Assembly: GCF_024868665.1 (NCBI RefSeq)
Contig: NC_079914.1
Location: 4,421,859-4,485,858, forward strand
Length of the DNA: 64,000 nt
Source: Triplophysa rosa
Taxonomy: Eukaryota > Chordata > Actinopteri > Cypriniformes > Nemacheilidae
Direction: 5' to 3'
Translations under genes and position numbers: made by a program
Notes under the pieces: generated by a model
Database searches by the model: none
What the model was told of the DNA's origin: nothing
Seen by the model: only the letters and a program-made list of their open reading frames with translations
In this document: piece after piece, positions 21,836 through 32,092 of the stretch
How the letters are laid out: the number at the start of each line of letters is the position of its first letter
Position numbering within the stretch: the stretch's first letter is position 1

Positions 21836-21993
21836 ATTGAACCCATTACACTTAAAGTTTTCCCTACATTCGACTATGTCTGCAGAAGTAGTAGAATATA
21901 CTTACATTTTTACAGTACTACACTAAATCTTAAATAATTTAAGTATGTTGCAATTAAATAGTTTAATTAGAAGTTACATCGGGGCTAACAGTG

Positions 21994-23205
21994 TAGTATG
22001 TAAATACTGTAATGCTGCATTGCAAAAATGTAAAAAATAATTATTTTATAAAAGTATAATATAATATACATAAAATAAAAATACAATATTATATTATTTA
22101 AAATAAAATACTAGTACTAATTTACTAGAATGTACTGTAATGCTGCATTGCAACAATGCAAAACTGTGAAAAGCGCTTTTGAAATACACTTGAATTGAAA
22201 AAAGCTGGTTTACTTTTAACCCATGGTTGATCAACTTTTAACCCAACCGTTGGGTTATAAATGAATCTGGGTTGTTTTAGCTAAAAATGCTCAAATGGCT
22301 ATAAAAATAAATAAATATGACATTTAGTGCTGAATCAGAACTCTGTTGTGCAGAATTAGAGCTGTTTTAATCATGTTTGCTATTTTAGAACTAAAATCAT
22401 ATTAAATGAATGGTTTGTGTGGCTTATTCGCACAGCCCTGGCAAGACTAGTCCAGACATTATGGTTAAGTGAACTTTTTGGCCTGTTTCATTAGACAATG
22501 TTGTCTTTCCTAACCTTCCCGCTTTCCTCAATTTTCTCTCCCTCTCTCTCTCTCTCTATCGTTCACTTCCCCCACGTCTGGGAGTCCCTGGCTAAATTAA
22601 GGAAGCAAATTGTCCATTACGAAAAGTCATTAGACACAGAGAATACATTAGGACATTGTTATGGTTGAGAATATTGTTTTCTGTTTTAATCAAACCATTA
22701 ACACGTTAGCTCAAATCAAGGACGGTCCTATCATCATTCATTGGACCCTTGAGGAATGGCTTTTAACTCTCTTGCTGCGAGTTTCATTGATTGAAGTGAG
22801 TCGCGGGGGTTAGAGTTCTCCCCGCAGGATCCGAATCTTCTTAGAAAACCATTTCAATAGCAAAGTTTGAACAAAGCCATATCACCTGTGCAGCTAATCG
22901 AAGCTGTCGAATCAATGGTGCAGCTGACATTTCTGGTAAATCTTGGAAATTGAAAACACGTGGAGATTGAATTACGTATTTTCTGCCGTGCATGTAAAAT
23001 CAATATTCAGCCAGGCTTAAGTACTATTACCGAACAAACAATGCAGAAAACTGGATGGCATGCTTAAGATTTTTTCTACCGTTTCCTGGTTTGCTTGAAG
23101 ATGTTCACTTCTGTAAGTGCTTTGTAGGCCTTTGGATGCACGTGATTCATTAACAGAAAAACAATACTAATTGGGTCTTGCAAAGTCTTGTGAGACATTA
23201 AAAAT
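21994..23205. other. Flank of the CACTG element and unique-looking DNA
   Basis: 22000-22160 contains a tandem-like pair of the target sequence (ACTGTAATGCTGCATTGCAA at 22005 and 22133). 22200-22280 is a fragment of the 'AACCCA/TGGGTT' MITE family. 22530-22558 is a CT run. 22600-23120 is repeat-free and GC-balanced, a candidate conserved non-coding block. No gene is seen. Confidence 0.4.
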
Positions 23206-26200
23206 TAGGGCTGTTAAACGATTAATCGTGATTAGTCGCATTCAGAATTAAAATGTGTTTTGTGTGTGTGTGTGAATCTGTTTTTGCTATTGAATTTATG
23301 TTTTGGCGCTTCAGACTGAAAGAGAAATAGGTATTGTTTGGACTAATTATACTTTCTTTTATTGAAATCCTTTAATCACCTACATGTCCAACAAAAGTCT
23401 ACTATTCTTCATGCAACACTAAATAATATTCAATGTTTTTTTTTTTTTCATTTTGCTGCGGCGGGCGACCACGCCATAAATCCTCCCCGCCATAAATCCT
23501 TCCATCCATTCATAATTTGTCTGGCCATTGTTGCTAAATTTGCAACTCTTTCACTAGATTTAGTGACTTTTCCGACCCCTTTAGCGGTATGGCGTTTATT
23601 CAGACCCTAAGCTCTGAATGTGTGAAAACTACATTTGCGCGCGTGATGCAAGGACGCAGATCAGTTCAGCGAGAGCGCGTTTATGCTCCGCTAGCGCAAA
23701 GATTATGTCCAAACTGTTGTTTTCCATATAATGTTTTTTTTATTATTAATTAATTAATTAATTAATTTTACTGCCAATCTCTAAGAAGTTATCTAACTCT
23801 TAAAATGAACGTTACATTCAATAACTCAAATTTAGCTTGTTGCTTCAGTTTAGGGTTGCAGCTATCGATTATTTTAGTAATAGAGTATTCAAATGATTTT
23901 TCCATCGATTAATCGAGTATTCGGAAGTACTTTTTCTTTATTAAAGAGCAATACTAAATATACAAGAGAAAATGAGACGGGTCTCTTAAAATGAACAGCT
24001 AATTTGAGTTCTTTTTAGAAAAACAAAAATGTATTGCTGAAACTGCATACATTAATATCTGTGAAAACTAAGCCCATTTAATATAATGCAAAATAATACA
24101 AATATAAAAATAATCATTTCAAAGGTAAACACTGTTTAACCTTACAGTGTACTTTAATAGTGCTGTTTTGGAGCTTGACAGCCTCTTGTCCCCATATGTC
24201 TTTATGTATTTTTTTTTTAGTTTATATAAAAGAATAACATAAACATTCTTCCAAATATCTCATTTTGTTTTCTACATAGTCAAAAAATCATAAATGATGA
24301 CAGAATACAAAAACATTTGCTTTGTTTACATTTGTAAATTCACCCATTGCAGTAATAATATATACAATAAAATGTCTTTAGCAACACCATTAAACTAAAT
24401 ATTTGCGACAAAAAATAAACCCGCAACGCCACATTGAGATTTCAAATTATATTATTTATAATGTACCAGCACTTACTGTTGGAAAGCTGAACAATATTAC
24501 ACAATATACACACACAAAAAACATGAATTAATGTCAGGCTATTGAAAAACGTGTTTGAGCTGGCAGTCTTGCTGTTTTTAGTTACTTATTCCCCAGCACT
24601 GATTAACATATAGTGAAATTACAGAACAGTCAATAACTGTGAAAACAAACCTTGACTATTCCCTGAATTTCACGCAAAAGTACACACATACACTGACTCG
24701 CAATATCCCATAGACACATATGCTCACTGTACTTGCCCTTGGTGTTTTTTGTTGTAATTATTCAGTAGTGTAGCACACAGCATGTCTAAAAAAACTATTT
24801 AGCGTAAATCTTTTATAGTATCCAGAGCTCCTTTGTAATATAAGAGATGTGTGTTTATGAAACTCTGTGTGAAACTACATATCTTTCCAGTTGCCTGTGT
24901 GAACCGTTTGACATTGCACCTCATTAGCTGTGGATTATTGCGTAATAATTGCTCATTAGCATATTTAGATTGCAAAATACCAGCACATGAAAGCTATTCG
25001 GTCACTGTGCAGCTAGGGGAAGTGGGCATATTCTTCTGATCAGTTTAGTCGGACTTCGCTATTAAAAACAAACGCATTAAATATACATACCCGAAGATTA
25101 CACAATTTTCATGCTGTTGTCATGCTGTGTAAAATAATCTGTGATTACAGAGCTGATAGCGCACCCTAATTGGATCCAAATATACCGTGATATCCCTGTG
25201 AGAACATGACCAAATAAACATTTGCACATTCGGAGCTCGTCTTTATCTGGAAAATATTCTTGCGGGCAAAAAGAGATTTTTTATTCAAATTCAATTACGC
25301 CAGTATTCACTACGTCTAGTCGTCTGCAGCAGATATCCCACCATGCAACACTGCCATGATTTTTGGATCTTTTTTATATATATCCAAACATTTACTGTCA
25401 TCTCTGTTAAAAGGACAATTCACCCAAATGTAAAGTTCTGTTTACATGCATGAATGATATTAGCGTTCTTTCTATACGTCAGAAATCGATGAGGAATGAG
25501 GCTCTTGAGCTTTGAAAATGAAAGCAGTCCTTACAATTCATGTTTTGAGTTACACATGCTCAAATTAAATATAGTGGCATGTCGATAAGCTTGAGTTTCA
25601 TTGGTTCTTACGCATCTCGAGTCTAAAGGTCATAATTCACATGACACAGAAGAACCACTGAGATTTAATTTTATCGACGTGCCATCGTGTTTGATTTGTT
25701 CGTACATAAACATAATTTGATTTCTGCTGGGGTCAAGAGACTAAACAAGTTTAAAATAGTAATGTTTTATTTATACACATCTTATCGTTTCGCTTCTGTA
25801 AAACTTATGAAATACAAGATTATTATTTTTTATTAAATAATATAGAACAAAGTGACATCCCGTCCTGTTCAACACACAAAAAGTACAAAGTAGATCCATC
25901 GTGAAGTCTGTATCTTCTCACATTTAGAAGTGTTTTGGTCACCATGACTTTCCGTTGTTGAGTGGGAGAGTGAATGATACAGGCAAAACATTTCATCTGT
26001 AGGGACTTGTCTGGTCTCAGGAAAGAGGCCAATGAACAGATTTTTCACTAAATGAACCCACAGAATGCGGTCAGACACAATCCCCTACATGTTGCCCTCT
26101 TGAGACAGGTGTTGCTAGGTAACAGGGGCCTTGTTTTGTAAGCATGACAATAACAGTAGTTGATTTGGGATAAATTGGATGGGAGGGTGGCATATTCAGT

Positions 26201-26503
26201 GTTCGAGTCTTAATAGAATGAGGGGGTGGGGGGCATGTACCCATATGGTTTGTAAGAGGAGCTTTCATATAAAAATGATCCCTTTCGTATTCGAAACAAG
26301 AAACAAAATAAACCCCGTTTCACTTGAGAATGAAACATTTCCAAAACTACATATAAGGAACACTTAAATACTGTCTATGAAGTATACCATTTTAGTATTG
26401 TCTGTTCATAAAGCATTGAGGTACAATGTTTTCAGATAAAATGAAAAGTCTTTTTGACACGTATTGTCAAATGTCATTCAATTAAATTTTAAATCATCTT
26501 TCT
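23206..26503. other. Truncated MITE ends and AT-rich DNA
   Basis: 23206-23260 reads AGGGCTGTTAAACGATTAATCG, the left end of a common fish hAT-type MITE, without a matching right end. 23853-23935 reads AGGGTTGCAGCTATCGATTA, another MITE end, also unmatched. 23748-23767 is an ATTA run. 23640-23700 is CpG-rich. 25410-25440 (AAAAGGACAATTCACCCAAA) is a stub of the AAAGGGATAGTTCACCC family. I recognise no gene. Confidence 0.45.
26111..26123. promoter_or_regulatory. RFX X-box-like site
   Basis: GTTGCTAGGTAAC is an imperfect palindrome close to the X-box GTNRCC(N0-3)RGYAAC bound by RFX factors, with one mismatch in the left half. No gene start is identified nearby, so the significance is uncertain. 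Confidence 0.3.
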
Positions 26504-26979
26504 CAGTGTTGGGTAAGTTACTCTGAAAAGTAATTAATTACTAGTTACTAATTACATATTCAATAATGTAATTAGATTACTGTACAAGTTACTCTCTTCA
26601 AAAAGTATTTAATTACTAATTACTAATGACTTTCTATGTCCTACATCAACCTTGATGAGTTAAGCGATTCAAGGATAGACATGAAACAGCTCTTTTAATT
26701 CATTTAAATAAATAATATTAAACTACATAAAGTATTATTATTAATTACAAATGTGAGAATTATACATTAAAGCACGGATTTTAAAGTTAGACTTAGAATT
26801 TTGATGTCAGTTCCTCTTCTGCACACACATATTACACAAAGTATTTAGTTGAATTACATCAGAAGTAACTGTAATTAAATTACAGAAAAAATAAGAGTAA
26901 TCCCTTACTTTACTTTTCAAGGGAAAAGTAATTAAATTACAGTAACTAATTACTTAGTAACTAGTTACACCCAACACTG
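26504..26979. mobile_element. hAT-type MITE (CAGTGTTGGGTAA ends) with exact 8-bp duplication
   Basis: The left end is CAGTGTTGGGTAAGTTACT and the right end reverse-complemented is CAGTGTTGGGTGTAACTAGT. Direct repeats ATCTTTCT flank it at 26496-26503 and 26980-26987. The subterminal regions are rich in GTAATTAATTACTAGTTACT-like palindromes. It is 476 bp with no coding capacity. A truncated relative lies at 50270-50349. Confidence 0.95.
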
Positions 26980-28091
26980 ATCTTTCTTTTCAGGAACCCA
27001 TTACAATCAGTTAATAGCACCGGTAATATACATAGTATTAAGAACAATGACAATAATACATTGTATTCAATATTATAATTTATTCTACACATTTCATATC
27101 TTTGTTTCCTATCTTATTTCTGTGCTGTTTCCCTAATGTACTCCCTGCACACAAAAAAGCAAAAGCACCAGAAAAAACCCCCGTAAAATTAAATTTATTT
27201 ATAGTGAAATTACATGTTCGTGTTATTTTACTCAAATTGTAAATTTGCATTTACCTTTTTGACGCATTTCAAAAAAACATGAACATTTTGTAAAACGGTA
27301 ATAAAAACCTGTAAATAAACAGTAAAATACCATTTTATTGCACTTTTAATACAGTTTTTAGAGTGTATATTAAATACAATGTTATCCTACATACTGTACA
27401 TCATGGTAGAATTTGTGGTATTTTTTTATTCATGCTGATTGTAAAAAAAGTATAGTTTTTACTTACTGTTCTAGTAATGGAAATCATTACAGAAAATGAC
27501 AGCAGTGGTGAAAGTAAAAAATCTTAAAGCAATACATGAGAATATTACATTTAAAAAACATTTTACGTTTCCAAAATTTAGGCCTCAGTTTCAAGGTGAT
27601 TTTTTGGGGGGGAGAATTAACTGATAGTAAACTATGGAAATCTAAAGTTGATTTTCCCAAAACTCAGTAAACTTGGTTGACTCGATAAGTTTTTCTATTG
27701 CAATTATAACACTGCTCAAAGTAATACGCTATTCAAAGTAATTATATAATACTGTATAAAACGCTTCGTAAAGCTGCCATGAGTAAACACTTTCCTCAGG
27801 TTCCTCAGACAGGTTTAATCAATCTAGTCCTTGAAACTGACTAAAAAAAGAAACAACTCGCATCCTTACACAAAAGCCCATATAACGCTGCAAATCATTA
27901 GCCAGTCAATGAAGAGAGAATACGACAATGTTTTCTGACTGACAACCCAAAATAATGTTCAGTGATACGAGTGAGCACAGAGGATACAGCTAATGTAAAA
28001 TCAGATTTCCATGACATCTGGTATTTGATTGTTCCAGCTCGTCTTTTATGGTCATTTCCTTGTTGTAAAAAAGCTTAGACCAGACTAAATT
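26980..28091. other. AT-rich non-coding DNA
   Basis: 27140-27370 resembles a worn EnSpm-type MITE: it begins CACACAAAAAAGC and ends CAGTTTTTAGAGTG. The rest shows no gene or clear repeat boundary. Confidence 0.35.
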
Positions 28092-28315
28092 CACAATCTC
28101 ACAGAAATTGATAACTATTTTATGATGTGGCTAATTTGTACAATCTTATTTGTATGTTTAGTACAATTTGCTTTTGTGCCTGTGAATGTTACCTTTAAGT
28201 GTGGGGTTAATATTAATTTCTTTCTAATAATCAAACATTTTTGTATGATTCACATCGTACAATTTTATGTAAATTAGACACATTGTACCTCGTTACTAAT
28301 TTCTGTGAGATTGTG
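28092..28315. mobile_element. Short inverted-repeat MITE
   Basis: The left CACAATCTCACAGAAATT is repeated exactly in inverted form at the right (AATTTCTGTGAGATTGTG ending at 28315). The element is 224 bp with AT-rich interior. Confidence 0.8.
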
Positions 28316-28496
28316 TTCTATGTAAAAAAAATATATATATCCTTTTGAGTTATTGGTGGTTGTGTTTCATTTGTATCATATATATGGCAAATGGTGATGG
28401 ACGATACTTCAAGTGTGATTTTAGCAACTAACTTTTTTCCAAAATTGTTTAAGATTGTGATATTACAAATCATGAATTGTACTGGATGGACAAATC

Positions 28497-28830
28497 CAAC
28501 CTGATCTCACATGAATTTGTACGATGTGAATCGGAATACGGAGCTTCAAAAAGTCAACACCCATTCACTCCCATTCTACCGCTTGGAAGTAAAATGATAC
28601 GTGGTATTATAACTCCGACTGCATTATTCTACAAGAAGAAAACCATAGTCAGTTAGGATGCCTTGAGGGTGAGTAAAACATGGGGAAATTTTGATTCAGG
28701 GGTGAAGTATCGCTTGAAGCCCCTCAACTAACCCCACCTCTAAACAATCACCTCTGCAAAAGCAAATTGTACTACAACATATGTGTTAAGCTGTACGAAC
28801 TCATACGAATTAGCCAGTGAGATTGTGTTG
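28497..28830. mobile_element. MITE with CAACCTGATCTCAC ends and 7-bp duplication
   Basis: The left end is CAACCTGATCTCAC and the right end reverse-complemented is CAACACAATCTCAC, 11 of 14 identical. The direct repeat ACAAATC flanks it (28490-28496 and 28831-28837). Subterminal sequence resembles the neighbouring MITE at 28092, so the two are probably related. Confidence 0.75.
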
Positions 28831-28837
28831 ACAAATC

Positions 28838-31399
28838 AGATTGCACATCGAAGAAGGCCTGAAATTCTAAATCTTTGTGATTTCCTCCATATACTAAATA
28901 AAAAAAACAGTCTTTCAATTTTAAAGGCGAGTCGCAATTGAATTCTTCAAGTGCCACAGGCTAATCCTTGATGATGTTGTTGCTAAGCTTGCTCTCTTTA
29001 GCTAGGCTAAGACAAGCATCCCTGATTAAAATTGGTACCCAAACTTGATGGGGCTAGATTTTGATCAATGCCTAAAACTTGAAGAACCAACAACAAAACC
29101 AGAACTAATGCCAGTTGCTACAGTACAGTAACAAACAAACTTCTTAAATTAGTGACTAACAGCCAGACTGAGAGTCTGGACCTGTACATGTAAGGTTTCA
29201 TATATTTTTAACGTCATACGGACATTTGGCTCTCATGACAACATCATTTAATAAAAATAACCAGCTACAAATATACTGTACATCAGTCTGAGTGACGGAT
29301 ATAGCCGTTTTTGCGAACTGGAAAATAGAAGTTTCATCATGTGTTCAAGCCTTCAGCAATTATTGGCAAATGCAGTTAATTATTGTTGAACTTTGAATTA
29401 TGTTTTTGTGTAATCGTTTCATGTAATGATTCTGTTATTCTGTGAGTGCAGGTTGTTTTTTAAAAAATGGATGCAGTGGCAGAGATACAACCACAATGTT
29501 GTTTTGTTGTTAATGCATTTGATGTCTGATACAAACAAAACAATTTAAATCCACCCGAGATGGCTGATGTAACTGAGTGAATGCTCACTGCACTACATCA
29601 ATTTACAACATCACAAACATAAATGAAGAGAAACTGACAAAAGACTTAAACATGAACAGTAAGGTGTAATAAAGTTGGCAGCAGTCTACCAGCATTGCCT
29701 CCAAAGAATAATAATAAGAAGAAAAGAAACAGAAGCCAATAGCAAGACACAAGTTAGGAAAACTCTTCTTTGCTTAGGGGTGTGTTGCAATGTGGCCAAT
29801 ATCTTCAATATGATGAAATGTTTATGATGTTACAAGCGTGAAACTCGTGGATTTGTCTGTATCTCACTATACAAAGACATGTACATTGCCTTACTTAAAT
29901 TGAAAACATTATGTTGTTAACCACCATTCATCAACATTAACATTAAATCAGCTGGCAGTGTTTTTAGGGTGAATAGTATTGTTATAGTACCTGACAAAAG
30001 TGGATGTCTGACAGCTTTTGTGTATGTGTTTATGGACAATACAAAATGAAACTGAGACATTCACAAGACTGTATTTGTTTCTTTCACTTAAAAAAACCCT
30101 GTGTATTATTGTATTGTTATGCCAATGCAGCTTTGTGTGCCACTTTATCGGATAGCTTGCGGATAATAAAAATTGCATCATGTTAACAAAAACAAAATGG
30201 CGTCGCAATCGCTTCCGGTGGCTTCACCTCCTGCTGTTGGTTTAGCGTTCTAGGTGCAATCCAGTCATTTATATAGATCAGTGCTTGAAATGCATATTTA
30301 AGGGCACGCAAAGATGGGTGGTGGTATTTGTAATCTTACTATTTGTGGGCCGGACTGGGCCAAAATGCCAGGGCCGATTTTTTTATCCCAGTCCAACCCT
30401 GTTCCCAGGCATCACAAAGACTGATAAATTGCATACTGTGAATGCTCTGTGTGTCACTTAACATGAAAATGTCTTTCAAACTGAAATGGAGATGGAAAGT
30501 AGGAAATTGTCAAGTTGTGTCTGTCCAGAACTAAAGAAACTCACGAAAAAGTGAGAAAAGCTTGACAAGTTTCATGAGCTAGAAGTTTTTATAAAAGCTA
30601 TAACTTTAGGATGTTGGTTAAAAATTGCCCAACTAACCCAGCTATGCGTTATGGGTTATTTTAACCCACTGAATTGGGTAACATTCTCTAGTCAGCCATT
30701 TGTATTAATACAAATATTTATTTGAAATTAATTTAATTGATCCAGCTTATGTTCACAAATCCTTTAAATACATCAATAGATCATTCACATCAATAGTTTT
30801 TTATAACAGTACATTAATAAAGCAAAAATGTTTACTGTAACAAAGTGGGGCACAATAACAAAAACAAAGGCTTGATGGCACTGACATGGAAGGGTTTAGA
30901 GATCTCTGCCTCTCAAGCAGTTTAGTGACATATCTGATACATAATATACAGCCGTGGCAACAAAATTGAGAGACCACTCCAGTTTGGGATTTAATGAGCA
31001 TTTATGCATGTATTGTGTCAATTCCAGTCCAGTGTCTGTTGAATTTCAACAAAATCAAAGCTCAGCGTTGACAACAAAATTAAACCTGATAACAATGTGA
31101 AAGATTGAGCGAATGACAATATGCATGAAAGCGGTGGCAAAAGTCAGGCTTATTCCATCATATATTCATCTTCTGATCTGAACTGATCCTGAAATGCATG
31201 TGAAAACATTAGTATTGTGTTGTTTAAACATGGATTTAAACTTTCTTTGAAACATCTTTGCAGTATTCAAGTTCTCCAAACATTTTTTTTGGTTAATTTG
31301 AGAAATTTCTCCCAATTTAATTTTATGCAATACATTGCAAAATACAATGCAAAGACGATATTTTCATTTTAAGTGAGAAATGCTGTCACTTGTTCACAG
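28838..31399. other. Anonymous DNA
   Basis: No gene is seen. 30190-30265 has a promoter-like motif pair (AAAATGGCGTCG then CTTCCGG). 30610-30690 is a fragment of the AACCCA/TGGGTT MITE family. The remainder is AT-rich with no repeat boundaries that I can fix. Confidence 0.35.
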
Positions 31400-32092
31400 C
31401 AGAGGTGTAAAGTATGAGTATTAGTGTTTTTATTTTATAAAAAGGTTATTTCGATACAATATAAATCATAGCACATATCATACTTTTACTCAACTACATT
31501 TGAAAACTGCATGCCATTTTTTGCAATAAAAAAGTACATTAAAAGTCACAGTATTTCCTTACTTTTACTCAAGTGCTTACTTAAAAAAATGTTTTACTAG
31601 AGTTAAAGTGAGACAGTAGATTTACTTAAAGTCGGCATGAAATAAAAAATTATCATTCAAATTGTTTATTATAAATTATTCATCCGTGCACATCATTATT
31701 TAAAAAAATAAATTGCCCTTGTAATCTTTAATCAAAAATGTCAACCTCCTCCCCCTCTCGAAACACCTCTCTTCACTTCTGGTCATGAGGAATGGTGCGA
31801 GGGCGGGGCTGCAATGACTGACAGATTGCAAACTGACGTTCAAATCTTTCAACTTTAAACGATCCAATCAGTTATCGGTGGACGAAATCAAGTCCCGCCC
31901 TACACTTTTTTCTCATTTCAGAAGTCGTTTCGCTCAGGTATATGTCAAGATATGGAACAAAAGACAATCTCTACTTTCGTTTCATGCCAAATGTAATATA
32001 TGCTACAAAATGTAGTGAAGTAAAATTTTCCCAAAGTAAAAACACTCTGATAAAAATACTTGATAAATGCAGTCAAGTATTTTACACCTCTG
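31400..32092. mobile_element. hAT-type MITE (CAGAGGTGTAAAGTA ends) hosting another MITE
   Basis: The left end is CAGAGGTGTAAAGTATGAGT and the right end reverse-complemented is CAGAGGTGTAAAATACTTGA. Flanks are GTTCACAG (31392-31399) and GCTCACAG (32092-32099), an 8-mer with one mismatch and one base shared with the terminus. A TTAA-flanked MITE sits inside at 31626-31997. Confidence 0.8.
31626..31997. mobile_element. TTAA-type MITE nested in the hAT MITE
   Basis: It begins TTAAAGTCGGCATGAAAT. The right side ends TTTCATGCCAAATGTAA, a worn inverted copy of TTAAAGTCGGCATGAAA. The interior has GC-rich patches (GGGCGGGGCTG near 31802, AAGTCCCGCCC near 31890) unlike the AT-rich host element. Confidence 0.7.

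Larger units (their letters stand above)
16107..21993. mobile_element. Large CACTG-ended DNA transposon (EnSpm/CACTA-like) with gene cargo
   Basis: The left end reads CACTGTAAGCCCGGATG. The right end reverse-complemented reads CACTGTTAGCCCCGATG, 15 of 17 identical. Both ends are flanked by TA. The boundaries are confirmed independently: joining the flanks gives ...ACTAGTACTAATGTACTA then GTATG..TACTGTAATGCTGCATTGC, and the same arrangement occurs unbroken downstream at 22110-22150. The element is 5887 bp, of which 2726 bp is a later hAT insertion with its duplication. CACT termini and a 2-bp duplication fit EnSpm/CACTA. No typical EnSpm transposase is visible; the interior instead holds a decayed spliced gene and a promoter-like region. 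Confidence 0.8.

Noticed and set aside
23206..25030. One large hAT element from AGGGCTGTTAAACG or AGGGTTGCAGC to a distal end
   Set aside because: No inverted partner of either end could be found in the following sequence, so only truncated ends are reported.
25823..26078. Two overlapping 69-residue minus-strand frames
   Set aside because: Different phases of the same DNA with no homology recognised; neither has supporting signals.
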